Assembly (NCBI RefSeq): GCF_018780075.1
Contig: NZ_JADMKB010000009.1
Coordinates: 1 to 64,000 of the forward strand
Reading direction: 5' to 3'
Length of the DNA stretch: 64,000 bases
From: Hydrogenophaga sp.
GTDB lineage: Bacteria > Pseudomonadota > Gammaproteobacteria > Burkholderiales > Burkholderiaceae_C
A program made the translations under genes and the position numbers. Under the pieces are notes generated by a model. The model was given only the letters and a program-made list of their open reading frames with translations. It had not been told where the DNA came from and did not search any database. Below are positions 25,977-35,700 of the stretch, piece after piece (position 1 is the stretch's first letter; each line of letters opens with the position of its first letter).

Positions 25977-26690
25977 TCAGCCCAGGCGCAAGGGGGCGCG
26001 GAGTTTGTAGCCTCGGCCGCGCACCACGGTGAGGGCGTCGGCGGGGAAGCCGATGCCGTCGAGCTTGCGGCGCAAACGACGGACCAGCGAAAACAGCGCG
26101 TTTTCCTGGTTCTCGCTGTCGTCCGGCCAAAGCAGGCCTACGAGGGTGTCTTGCAGCACCAGTGAGCCATGGGGCATGGCCAGCACCTGGAGCAGCATGG
26201 TTTCCCGGGGGGCGAGCCGGCAGCGCGCACCGTCGGTCGAAACCAGCACATCCTGCTGCACCAGAAGCACCGGGGCGTTCTGTGCAGGCTTGGACAAGGC
26301 CCGCGCGGATCGACCGCGCATCACGATGGCCTTGAGCGCCAACTCCACCTCTTCCATCTGCGCCGGCTTGCTCAGATAGCCATCGGTCCCAGCGCGCCAG
26401 CCGGCCAGCCGGTCGGAAGGCGACGTGCGGCCAGAGAGCATGACGATGCCCAGCGCGGGGTACGCCGCTTTGGCCCAACGCGCGATCTCGATACCCGATT
26501 CGTGAGGCAAGCCCACATCGAGCAAGAGCACGTCAGCCCCGCGATCAACCAGCGTCTGGCGCAGCGCCTGGCCGTCGCCCACGGCCCTCACCTGCCACTG
26601 ACCCGACTCGCGCAAATAGTCCGCCATGGCCTCGCGCAAATCGGTGAAGTCTTCGCAGACGATCACGTCCCACACAGTCGCGTTTTCCAA
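25977..26690 (-). CDS. OmpR-family response regulator
   Basis: 237 aa from a TTG at 26690; a GTG at 26675 is the alternative and no ATG fits. The receiver domain has CEDF, the phospho-acceptor Asp in LLLDVGLP, MLSGR and the Lys in LSKPAQ. A winged-helix output domain follows (about residues 155-235), with SLVRRLRRKLD and the closing VRGRGYKL typical of OmpR/PhoB. It starts 11 nt after the stop of the histidine kinase gene and is its evident partner. Its gene ends about 260 bp before the pilus operon, which makes pilus genes plausible targets. Confidence 0.88.
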   Translation of the reverse strand: MENATVWDVIVCEDFTDLREAMADYLRESGQWQVRAVGDGQALRQTLVDRGADVLLLDVGLPHESGIEIARWAKAAYPALGIVMLSGRTSPSDRLAGWRAGTDGYLSKPAQMEEVELALKAIVMRGRSARALSKPAQNAPVLLVQQDVLVSTDGARCRLAPRETMLLQVLAMPHGSLVLQDTLVGLLWPDDSENQENALFSLVRRLRRKLDGIGFPADALTVVRGRGYKLRAPLRLG

Positions 26691-26700
26691 TGCATGGCTT

Positions 26701-28785
26701 TCAACTGGAAGCCGTGGACCGGCTCTCTTCTTCTTCGCTTGGCTCCCCTTCAAGAATCGGCAGCACCAGTTCAAAAATCACTTGATCGCCCTGGACCACG
26801 TGGGTCAGGTCACCGCCCAGTATCCGCGCCATGCCTCGAACCCAGTACAGCCCCAGCCCGGTACCTGAATGCTGTCGCGCGCCAGGCGCACGATAGTACT
26901 TGGTGAACACGAGAAGGGGATCGGGAAACCCGATGGGCCCCACACCGTTGGACAACACCAGACTCCACAGGAGGGGTCGCTCCCAGTTGCCTGGCCGGAC
27001 CGAAGACCGGATGACGATCGGTGTGTCAGCGGCGGCGTATTTGACCGCGTTGTCGACCAGGTTGCTGACCATCATGGACACGATCTGTGCGTTGCCCGCC
27101 ACCGCCTGGTCCTCGCGCATGCGGGCCGACAAGCCACTGACGTCAAGGCGCGCAAAGCTCTCGTGCTCGGACACCAACACGGCACTCACCTCGTCCGCAT
27201 TGCAGCGGGCCGGCAAATGCGGCGAATGCAGCGCGAAGTCTGGTCCCACCCCGTGCTCCATTTCGCTCGAGATCTGGACCTGCTGCAACATGTCCCGCAT
27301 TTGCCGGACCGATTTGTCGATGCGGGACACATCGCGGGCAGCCCCCTCCTGCACGGCGTCCGCCAGCGGCAGCGAGGGCAGCTTCTTGCCCAGGGCCTTG
27401 GCGGCCACCAGGAGCACCGCCAGGGGCGAACGCATTTCGTGCAACAGCATGCTGAGAAAACGACCGTCTTCTTCGCGCTTGCTGCGCTGGAAATCGACGT
27501 GCAGTCGACTCAACACCAGGGACCGCTGCTCACGGTCCCGATCGCGGCCCAGCAGCACATGGCGTCGGACCAGCACCAGATGCAACACCACCGCCGTCAA
27601 CACGTTGATGAACACGCTGGGGATCAGCGGCATGAAACCCGTTTCGAACCACCCGAGTTGCGTGACCCAAAGGAGCGCGATGCAGGTCGTTGTGCCGAGC
27701 AGGTTCACCCGCAGCAGGTTCAGCAGCAACGCGTCTGGGCCATTCAGCGCTGCCACCATGGCCAGCCCCAACACGATGACGAAAGGCAGGACCACGTTGT
27801 AGAGCTGCAGCGCCCAGGCCACCTGGTCGAGTGCCAGCAGGGCCAGTTGGGCTGGAAAGACCAGCAAGGTGAGCGACTGCAAGTGCGCCAGCCAGCCGGG
27901 CGCGCCATACCGGCGGTACAACAGCCGGTAGAACAGGCTGCCGAAAAAGAACTGCGCGAACCCGCACACCATGGTGACCCGGTCCGCCAGCGCCGGCTCG
28001 GTGGGAAAGACAAACTGGCTGGCCAGACCAAAACAGGCCCACAGGGAGGCCATGGTCGCCAGCTGAAACAGGGCGTTGGCGGCCCAGTAGCGGTCACGGA
28101 AGACGATGGCCGACAGCAACGAAGCGCAGGCCAGCACCAGCACGACGCCCCCGCTGAGCCCCACCCCGACCAGGGTGGCCGCATTTTCCCGGTCCGCCGC
28201 CGCCGCGCTGAGCAGCCGCACCCGAATGTTGCTGGCATGGTGGGTCTGCACCCGGACAAAAACGACCGATCCAGGACGCATGTTCACGTCCGCCGCAAAC
28301 GGCAACATCTTTCGGACCCGATCGGTGTAGGGACTGAGGTCGCCCTGGCGGTGCGTCTGCCAGCCGTTGGCACTCTGCGGGTCCGGCACATACAGGTGCA
28401 CGTCGTCGAGGTCGCTGGGCTGCACCACCACGGTCGCCGTACCTTGCGCGTCTGCAGGAACCACGAGACGAAACCAGTGCGCGGCGGCGGTGTGACCCAG
28501 GGAGACCGTGGCGGGCACCGGGGAAAACGCGTCTGCGGAAAGCCGGGCCACTTGCTCGATGTCGAGCCGAGCCTGCCCGTCCACCTTCAAGGCCATGGTG
28601 ACGCCCGGCCACCCAGCCCGTTCGGTCAGGCGTGATGTCGAGACACAGAGCCAGGCGGTTGCGGCCACGACACAGGCCCCCAGCAGCAAACCCGCCCAAG
28701 GGAGGCGCCGCATCCGCCGCTTCTGCTCGGACACCCAGACCCAAAAAGCCTGGTAGGAGGTCAGGTGGTGATTGAAGCGGTTCAT
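26701..28785 (-). CDS. 7TMR-DISM sensor histidine kinase
   Basis: 694 aa from the ATG at 28785 (MNRFNHHL). A membrane helix (about residues 33-50) is followed by a periplasmic 7TMR-DISM extracellular domain of about 160 residues, then seven membrane helices (about 205-410). The cytoplasmic HisKA domain has its His in LHEMRSPLAVLL (about 448) and the ATPase domain has NLVDNAVKYA and GTGLGLYWV. DISM extracellular domains often bind carbohydrates or peptidoglycan fragments; the ligand here is unknown. It is co-transcribed with the OmpR-type regulator downstream. Confidence 0.9.
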   Translation of the reverse strand: MNRFNHHLTSYQAFWVWVSEQKRRMRRLPWAGLLLGACVVAATAWLCVSTSRLTERAGWPGVTMALKVDGQARLDIEQVARLSADAFSPVPATVSLGHTAAAHWFRLVVPADAQGTATVVVQPSDLDDVHLYVPDPQSANGWQTHRQGDLSPYTDRVRKMLPFAADVNMRPGSVVFVRVQTHHASNIRVRLLSAAAADRENAATLVGVGLSGGVVLVLACASLLSAIVFRDRYWAANALFQLATMASLWACFGLASQFVFPTEPALADRVTMVCGFAQFFFGSLFYRLLYRRYGAPGWLAHLQSLTLLVFPAQLALLALDQVAWALQLYNVVLPFVIVLGLAMVAALNGPDALLLNLLRVNLLGTTTCIALLWVTQLGWFETGFMPLIPSVFINVLTAVVLHLVLVRRHVLLGRDRDREQRSLVLSRLHVDFQRSKREEDGRFLSMLLHEMRSPLAVLLVAAKALGKKLPSLPLADAVQEGAARDVSRIDKSVRQMRDMLQQVQISSEMEHGVGPDFALHSPHLPARCNADEVSAVLVSEHESFARLDVSGLSARMREDQAVAGNAQIVSMMVSNLVDNAVKYAAADTPIVIRSSVRPGNWERPLLWSLVLSNGVGPIGFPDPLLVFTKYYRAPGARQHSGTGLGLYWVRGMARILGGDLTHVVQGDQVIFELVLPILEGEPSEEEESRSTASS

Positions 28786-28967
28786 CGGTGTTCGACAGCC
28801 TGGACACACGACACCCCGACCGGCAGCAAGCACGTCGCCAGCGCGGCCTCGTCAAAGGCTGACGGGCGATTCTGCCTGAGCGTCTGTCGACGCTGGTGGC
28901 ACCGGCTGGTCAGGCTTCGCCGGCGCACCCCGGTGCAGGGCCCGCAGCGAGGCGACAGTGCACCCGC

Positions 28968-31900
28968 TCAGTAAACGCCCACCGCGTTGAGGTACCAGCC
29001 CTTGTACCGATAGTCCGAGTGGCGCAAATCGTCGCTGAAGTCGGTGAAGTTGTAGCCCACCCCGAGGCGGAAATGGGGCGTGATCTGCTTGTCCACGCCG
29101 GCCAGCCAGCCGGACCGCTGGTTCTTGTCCTGCACGGTCTGCAACCAGCGGTGTTCGACCAGCACATCCCAGCTCTGCAGCACGCGGTAGCGGACCTGCC
29201 CGGCGACGAAGTGGCGCGTGTTTTCATACCAGGCCCCGGTGTTGCGCCCCTCGCGCAATTCGCCGTTGCGGTAGGCGTATTTGCCGCCCACCTCCCACAC
29301 CGGGTTGATCCGGTACAGCACCTCGGTGGCGGCGATGTGCGCCCGCTGATCCACCGCGTTGTTGGCCACGCCGGAGGTGGGCGAAATCTGCGCCACCGAG
29401 CCCAGGTCGTACAGGTAGGTGTACTTCGACAGCCAGGCCCAGCGGCCACTGGCGGCGGGGCGGTACGCCAGCCCCACGCTGGCTTCGGTGAACCGGGCGT
29501 CGTCGTTGCGGTCTAGCAGGTCGCGGGTCAGGGAGGTCCTGAGCCGGACCGCCGTGCGCCAGTCTTCGCTGAACTTGCGGGTCAGGCCCACGCTCAGCAG
29601 GTACTGGTTGCGGGCCTGAGCACCCCGGTCCCGGCGGTATTCGAACCGCGGGGTGAAGCTGGTCCGGCTGTCGTTGTAGCTGGCCAGCACGCTGCCCGAG
29701 CGACGCAGGGTTTCGCCGCCCTCGGCATCCTCGATCCGGCTCTGCGCGTACCGCAGGCCCAGCTGCCAGTGCCGCGCGATGTTGTAGTCCATGCCCAGGT
29801 TCTGGCCGCGCCCGCTCTCCCCGGCCCGGTCGCTCAGCTGCGCCTCCTGGAACAGACTCAGGCCGCCGCCCGCGTTCCAGCGCTGCCCCAGCGACAGGCT
29901 GCGACCGAGGCCCTCTTCAAACGGGTCGCTGCCAAAGAGGTCTCCCGGTTGCGTCGCGTAGGCATAGCGGGTGTACAGGTTGTAGTCGGGTGTGACGTAG
30001 TAGCTGCCTTCCAGCTTGCCGGCCACCCCGCGCGTGCCCGTCGAGACCTCGGCGGTCGCCGACGAACGCTCGCCGAAGTACCGGGTGGCCCCGAGTCCGA
30101 AGCGGTCGTTTTTCAGCGTCTCGTCGCTTTGCAGGGTGCTCTGCACAAAGGCATAGCCTTCGGTCTGGCCCCCGAACTTGCGCTTGTAGCGAAGGCCCAT
30201 GTAGGTGGCGGTGCCGATGCCCTGCCCCGCGTTGCGCAAGGCCTCGTCCCTCTCAGTAAAGTCCCCGCCCGGTTCGGCCGAGCGGATCCGGCGCAGCTCC
30301 AAGCCCACGCTTTGCACGTCGTCCAGGCGCCAGTTGCCCACCAACTGGGCTTGCTCGATGCTCGCCTGGGCATCGGTCTCGCGCCGGCTCAGCCGCGCCC
30401 CCACGTCCAGGTCGGCAGCCACCTGCCCCACCAGCTCGACACCCGCCTCGCGGCTGTGCAGCCCGGCCGATTCGGCCCGGGCGGTGGAATAACCGGCCTC
30501 CCGGTCCTTGTACCAGGCCCCCGCGCTCACGTTGCCTTTCGTCAGCCCGAGTTCATAGAGGTTGACCTTCGCCTCGACACCCACCGCCCGCCCCGATCGG
30601 TCCTCGGTCTCCACGGCCACCGCCCTCTGGACGTAGGTGAGCCCGCCGTTGTCGGAGTAGTGCACGTCCGACTGGGTCGATTCGCTCTGGGCCAGCTCCG
30701 CCTTGAGGTAGGTGCCCCGCCCGGCGCGCAGCGTGACATCCACCCCCTGGAGCTTGTAGTCGTCGCCGGCGCGGTCTTCCGACACCACGGTGCCGCCGAC
30801 GGCCACGTGGTCGCCCGCCCAGACCTGGCCGCGCCCGCCGACCACCAGGTTTTCCATGCCCTCGGGGACGTACTCGTAGTCCACCAGCAGGTGGTTCTCG
30901 TGGTCGCCTTCAGCGCTCAGGCGCGTGATGCCAAACCCGCTGTCCAGGTCGCTGCGGCCCAGTGGGCGGCTCAGGATGACGCGGCCCTGGATGTAGTCGA
31001 TCTCGTAATCGGTGCCGAAGGCCAGGCGCCCGCGCCGGACCACCTGCCCGGTCACCCTGTCACGGACCTCGACGTGCAACTGTTCGGAGCCCCGCAGCAC
31101 GTCGGTGTGCTTGAGGTAATACAGGCTGCCGCCGGTGCCCAGCAGATCGCTGTAGCCCTTGGCCGACTGGGCCTCCGAGGCAAACACGGTGGCCTGCGCC
31201 TTCGGATCGTCGAACCGGGTGGTCTCGTTGCTGCGCCACTTGAGTGCCCCGCCATAGAGCGTGCGGTTGTACTGGTTGAACTCGCCGCCATCGATGCCCG
31301 TGCTGAAGTTGCCCCAGACCGCCTGGTTCTTGTCCCAGTCGAGCCGCACGTAGAGCTTGCCGGCGCTGTCCACGTCGCGGTAACCGCTGGCGTCGTCGCC
31401 GTACACCGAGTAGTACTGGTCCGGATCAAGGCGCCGGAAGATGTCCTGCGGCGTGGCCTTGAAGAAGTTCTTGAACAGGTTGTTGAGTTCCTGGTCTTCG
31501 GTGTCGGCCTGGGCGGTGATGAGGTACTTGCCCTGGATCTTGCCTTTGAGGTAGAAGGCCAGGCGCCCTTCCTTGAGCAGTTCCTGATCGAAGCCGTCTT
31601 CCGCCGAGGCCGGTTCGATGTTGCCCGACACCTTGGATTTGGACAGGTAGAAGTCCGCCATGCCGACCATGAAGAAATACTCGCCGCTGATGTTCACGTC
31701 CAGCTGGCGCGAAAAGTCCGGGGTGGCTTTCAAGCCACTGACGTCGATCTTCAGGCCGTGCAAACCGACCGGGAGCAGGAACTCGGACACGAAGCGGCGG
31801 TTGATGTCCAGCGACGCCGTCTTGCCGTTGATCTTGATCTGCGCGTCGTCCGGAATGTCCTGCCCGAAGATCCGCACGATCGAGCCCGACAGGGGGATGT

Positions 31901-32630
31901 TCTGCTTCACGAGGCCGTTGACCAGCTGCGCCTGGCGCGCCAGGCGCTGGTCGAGGGTGAAGCCGTCGGCAAGCTGGTTGCTCTCGCTGAGCAACTGCTC
32001 CTTGGCCAGGCGCCACTCCTGCTCGGTGTACAGGCGCACCGAACGCGTCTGTGTTTCGTCCAGCTGACCGCCTTTGCCGTAGGCCCGCACCAGATAGACC
32101 AGGGTGTCACCGGCCCGCAGGCCATGGCCCGCCGGCAACTGGCCGTCCCATTGCGCCACGCCCTCGCCGCTCACCGGCAACGGCAGGGCGACCAGGGGTT
32201 TGACCAGATCGGTGTCGCGCCCGCTGAACACCAGCAGTTCCATGCGTTCGATGAAGCTGGCGTAGTTGCTGCTGTAGTTGAAGCTCAGGCCCTCGCTCAA
32301 TCGGTCGTCGCGGATGCCGGCGATGGAGGTGGACGAGACGTTCATCTGCGGACTGAGGTTGGCCGGGTCTTCCGTCGCCCACAGCCGGCCACCGCCCGGC
32401 AGGGTCAGCACCTGCCCGGGCCTCACCTGGAGCACCTGTGTCGTGGCCGGCGCGGCCACCGTGGCCGGTGCCTGCGTGGCAGGAGCTGCCGTCTGGGCGC
32501 TGGCCGCCAGGGGCGTCAACACCAGGACCGCGCCCAGCGGCAGCAGCGCGGCACCGCGAAACCAGTCCACCCCGGTGCGCTGGCGGCGCATGGCGACAAG
32601 ACGTTCGATGTGGTGTGAGGTGGGTTTCAT
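28968..32630 (-). CDS. large outer-membrane beta-barrel protein
   Basis: 1220 aa from the ATG at 32630. A signal peptide with hydrophobic core GAVLVLTPLAASA ends near residue 45. A periplasmic part of about 250 residues contains an Ig-like segment around IVRIFGQDIPDDAQIKING. The rest is made of alternating amphipathic strands such as YYVTPDYNLYTRYAYAT and ends in an aromatic residue (NAVGVY), typical of outer-membrane barrels. I recognise no transport family. It lies 149 bp downstream of the giant repeat protein on the same strand, and both probably work together at the cell surface. Confidence 0.75.
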   Translation of the reverse strand: MKPTSHHIERLVAMRRQRTGVDWFRGAALLPLGAVLVLTPLAASAQTAAPATQAPATVAAPATTQVLQVRPGQVLTLPGGGRLWATEDPANLSPQMNVSSTSIAGIRDDRLSEGLSFNYSSNYASFIERMELLVFSGRDTDLVKPLVALPLPVSGEGVAQWDGQLPAGHGLRAGDTLVYLVRAYGKGGQLDETQTRSVRLYTEQEWRLAKEQLLSESNQLADGFTLDQRLARQAQLVNGLVKQNIPLSGSIVRIFGQDIPDDAQIKINGKTASLDINRRFVSEFLLPVGLHGLKIDVSGLKATPDFSRQLDVNISGEYFFMVGMADFYLSKSKVSGNIEPASAEDGFDQELLKEGRLAFYLKGKIQGKYLITAQADTEDQELNNLFKNFFKATPQDIFRRLDPDQYYSVYGDDASGYRDVDSAGKLYVRLDWDKNQAVWGNFSTGIDGGEFNQYNRTLYGGALKWRSNETTRFDDPKAQATVFASEAQSAKGYSDLLGTGGSLYYLKHTDVLRGSEQLHVEVRDRVTGQVVRRGRLAFGTDYEIDYIQGRVILSRPLGRSDLDSGFGITRLSAEGDHENHLLVDYEYVPEGMENLVVGGRGQVWAGDHVAVGGTVVSEDRAGDDYKLQGVDVTLRAGRGTYLKAELAQSESTQSDVHYSDNGGLTYVQRAVAVETEDRSGRAVGVEAKVNLYELGLTKGNVSAGAWYKDREAGYSTARAESAGLHSREAGVELVGQVAADLDVGARLSRRETDAQASIEQAQLVGNWRLDDVQSVGLELRRIRSAEPGGDFTERDEALRNAGQGIGTATYMGLRYKRKFGGQTEGYAFVQSTLQSDETLKNDRFGLGATRYFGERSSATAEVSTGTRGVAGKLEGSYYVTPDYNLYTRYAYATQPGDLFGSDPFEEGLGRSLSLGQRWNAGGGLSLFQEAQLSDRAGESGRGQNLGMDYNIARHWQLGLRYAQSRIEDAEGGETLRRSGSVLASYNDSRTSFTPRFEYRRDRGAQARNQYLLSVGLTRKFSEDWRTAVRLRTSLTRDLLDRNDDARFTEASVGLAYRPAASGRWAWLSKYTYLYDLGSVAQISPTSGVANNAVDQRAHIAATEVLYRINPVWEVGGKYAYRNGELREGRNTGAWYENTRHFVAGQVRYRVLQSWDVLVEHRWLQTVQDKNQRSGWLAGVDKQITPHFRLGVGYNFTDFSDDLRHSDYRYKGWYLNAVGVY

Positions 32631-32779
32631 CTTGCAGTCATCCGTACGGGTTGTGTGCGGTTTCAAGGGGTCGCCTGACCCAGGGCGGTGTGCGCTACAG
32701 ACGCGCGATCACCACCCTCGGGTTCTTGGCAGGCGGGGAAGGCGTTCACCTTCGGAAGCCTCGGGTCAGGTGCGGGCCA

Positions 32780-35700
32780 TCAACGCGACGGTGTGGGTGT
32801 CGAAACCCCCGGCGCCGGAGGCGGTGGCGGCACCACGACGGCGGCAGGCGCTGCGTTGTCGAATCCGACACCGAAGTCGAACCGCACCATCAGGCCGCCG
32901 GTCAGGCGACGCACCAAGGGGTTCTCCGTCGTCACGCGAGCGCCCTGCGGCAGGCTGACCGGGTCCAGCTTCAGCACAAAGTTGCGTCCGCGAATCCGCG
33001 CGGCGGCATCGATGCCTTCAAGGTGGAAACGGCCGTAGCTGTCCGTCTGCACCACCAGACCCTCGGGGCTGGCCAGGCGCACGCCGGGCAGGCCCAGCTC
33101 GGACACCCCGCGGTTGGTGAGGATGTAGTCCACCCGGTGCTTGCCATCCACCGCCGTGACCGTGCGCTCAACGCGCAGGTCCTGGCCGTTCAGCCCGGCG
33201 GCCACATCGCCTTCATGTCCGTAGACCACCTCGCCGCTGGGTTTCACCGTGATGCGTGTCCCCTCACCGCTGGTGATCACGCTGTCACCAACCCACACCG
33301 GGGCCGTCAGCCACTGGCTGATCACCACACGGGACATCGGGGTCGCCGGATCGGCGTCGCCCCGTCCGCGCAGGGTGCCGATGCGGATGCCGTGCAGCAG
33401 CGGTGCGCTCGCATCGGGTTCCGGCTGCGCGCCCTGTCCGCGGTCCACGGTGGTGGAACCGGCCACATAGACAGCGGCATCGATGCCCCCCTGGATCCGG
33501 ACGTCGTGCGCGTCGGCGCTGTCCTGCCAGCCGTCGCCGTCCCGGTCGATGAACACCTTGCCGATGATGGAGGTCTCATCGGCTTCGGCGTCGGCGATCA
33601 CCACCACCACGGCCTTGGCCGTGCTGCCGACTTTCCCGCCCTCGTTGAACGAATCGGCCGTGCTGCCGGCCTTCCCGCCCACGAGGAACGGATCGGCCGA
33701 GTTGACGGCATCGCCCCGGCGCGCGTTGGCGCCCACCCGCATCACGTAGCTGATGTACGCCCGGCCGTTGCTCGCCAGGTCGATCTGGCCCAGTGTGATC
33801 GGGCCGATCCCGTCGACTGAACCGTGCGTGTCCTCGTCCTGGAAGCGCACGCTGCCCGGCACCAGGCTGAAGCCCGGCGGCGGCGTGTCCACGATCTGCA
33901 GGCCGTCCACCTTGCCGTCGTTCTCGGTGAGGTTGTCCACCTGCAGGGTGTAGGACACGAAGTCGCCCACGCGAACCTGCTTCGTCTGCGCGGTCTTGAT
34001 CACCCGGACCAGCACCTGGCATTGTTTGACCTTCACCACGATCCGGGCGCTGTCGCAGTTGTTCGACACGCTGCGCTGGCAGATCCGGTAGCCGATGACG
34101 TAGGTGCCACCCGGCGTGCCGGCCGGTACCTTCACCTCCCCCGTGGCCGTGTTGAGTTCGGGCACGGGCTTGCCCGGCTTGGCGGGCTTGGCCGCCGAGG
34201 TCACCGTGCCCAGGAAGTCGGCCGCACGAATGGGCCGGCCGTCCAGGGTGTCGTTCTTGTAGGCGTTGCCCACCACCACGTCCGATTTCGGGCACATGAC
34301 CTCGCCGAAGTCATCGTCCTTGGCCCGCACCACCGCGGCGACCACCTGTGTCGTCAGGGTGACCCGACACTGCGCGTCCTGGCTGCCCGCGGCACACACG
34401 TTGTCCGTCACCGTGGCCACGTTCACCACCCGGCGGGCCCGGGCGTCGGCCGCCGTGACCCGGTAAGTCCCCTGCAGCACGCAGGTCTGGCCGGGCAGGA
34501 CACTGGCGCAGGTGGTGCTACCAGGGTTGGTCTGCGCGTCGTTGATGACCACGTTGGTCAGCGCCACGAATCCTGAGTTGCTCACAGTGATGCGGTAGGT
34601 CAGGGTGTCGTTCAGCGACACCTGGCCGTTGCCGTCTTCGTCCGCGTTGCCCAATACCTGTTTGCTCAGGGTCTGACGGGGACTCGACGTCACCGCCAGT
34701 GCAAAGCTGCGGGTCGAGATCTGGCCATTGGCGTCGGTGACGGTCAACGTGAAGCTGAAAGCACCCACCTGCGTGGTCATACCCGACAGCAGCCCGGCAG
34801 TGCTCAAGGTCAGTCCTGTGGGCAACGCCCCCCCGGTCAACGAGAAGCTGTAGGGCGCCACACCACCGGTGGCGGTGATGAGCTGGCTGTAGGCCTCACC
34901 GGCCACCGGCTCGGGCAGCGTGGCGGGCGCCATCACGATGGTCGGTACCGCCACCTCCACCACGTAGTTCTGGGCGATCGCGAACGGCGAGCCCGCGCCG
35001 GTCAGCACACTGTCGGTCGACGTGAGCGTGACCGGATAGCTCCCCGGCGCGGTCGGCGTGCCCGAGAGCGTGTTGCCGCTGAAGGTCAAGCCGGTGGGCA
35101 ATGCGCCGGTCAGCACATAGGTGTATGGACCAGGGCTGCCGCTGGCCGTGAAGACCTGTGAATAGGCCACGCCGTAGGGGGCGGTCAGCGCGCCCGCCGC
35201 CGGCGTCATCGTCAGCGTGGGGGCACCAACGACCAGGGTGTAGGCGCGGCTGCCGACCTGACCGAAGTTGTCGGTCACGGTGACCGTGAAGCTGAAGCTG
35301 CCCACCTGGGTCGGCGTGCCGGTGAGCGCGCCGCCGCTGCCCAGGGTGAGGCTCGCGGGCAGGCTGCCACTGGACAGGGCGAAGCCGTAGGGCGCAATGC
35401 CCCCGCTGGCCGTGAGCGTCTGGCTGTAGGCCACGCCGACGGCGGGGTTCGGCAGCGTCGCCGGGCTGACCACAACGGTCGGCGCGGCCACCTCGATGGT
35501 GTAGTTCTGCGTGATCGAGAACGGCGCGCCGGTGCCGGTCAGGCCGGAGTCGACCATCATGATGCTGATGTTGAAACTGCCCAACTGCGTCGGCGTGCCC
35601 GATATCGTGTAGCCGCTGATCGACAAGCCGGTCGGCAGGGATCCGATCATCACCCGGTTGTACGGGCCCGGGCTGCCGCTGACGACGAAGGTCTGGCTGA

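Noticed and set aside
29769..32618. 949-codon plus-strand frame opposite the outer-membrane protein gene
   Set aside because: No start signal or domain; it mirrors the codon use of the real gene on the minus strand.
33600..33720. A small tandem repeat inside the giant gene that might be a regulatory element
   Set aside because: It is the coding repeat GSTADSFNEGGKVGSTA-like in the protein and fits the reading frame, so it needs no other explanation.
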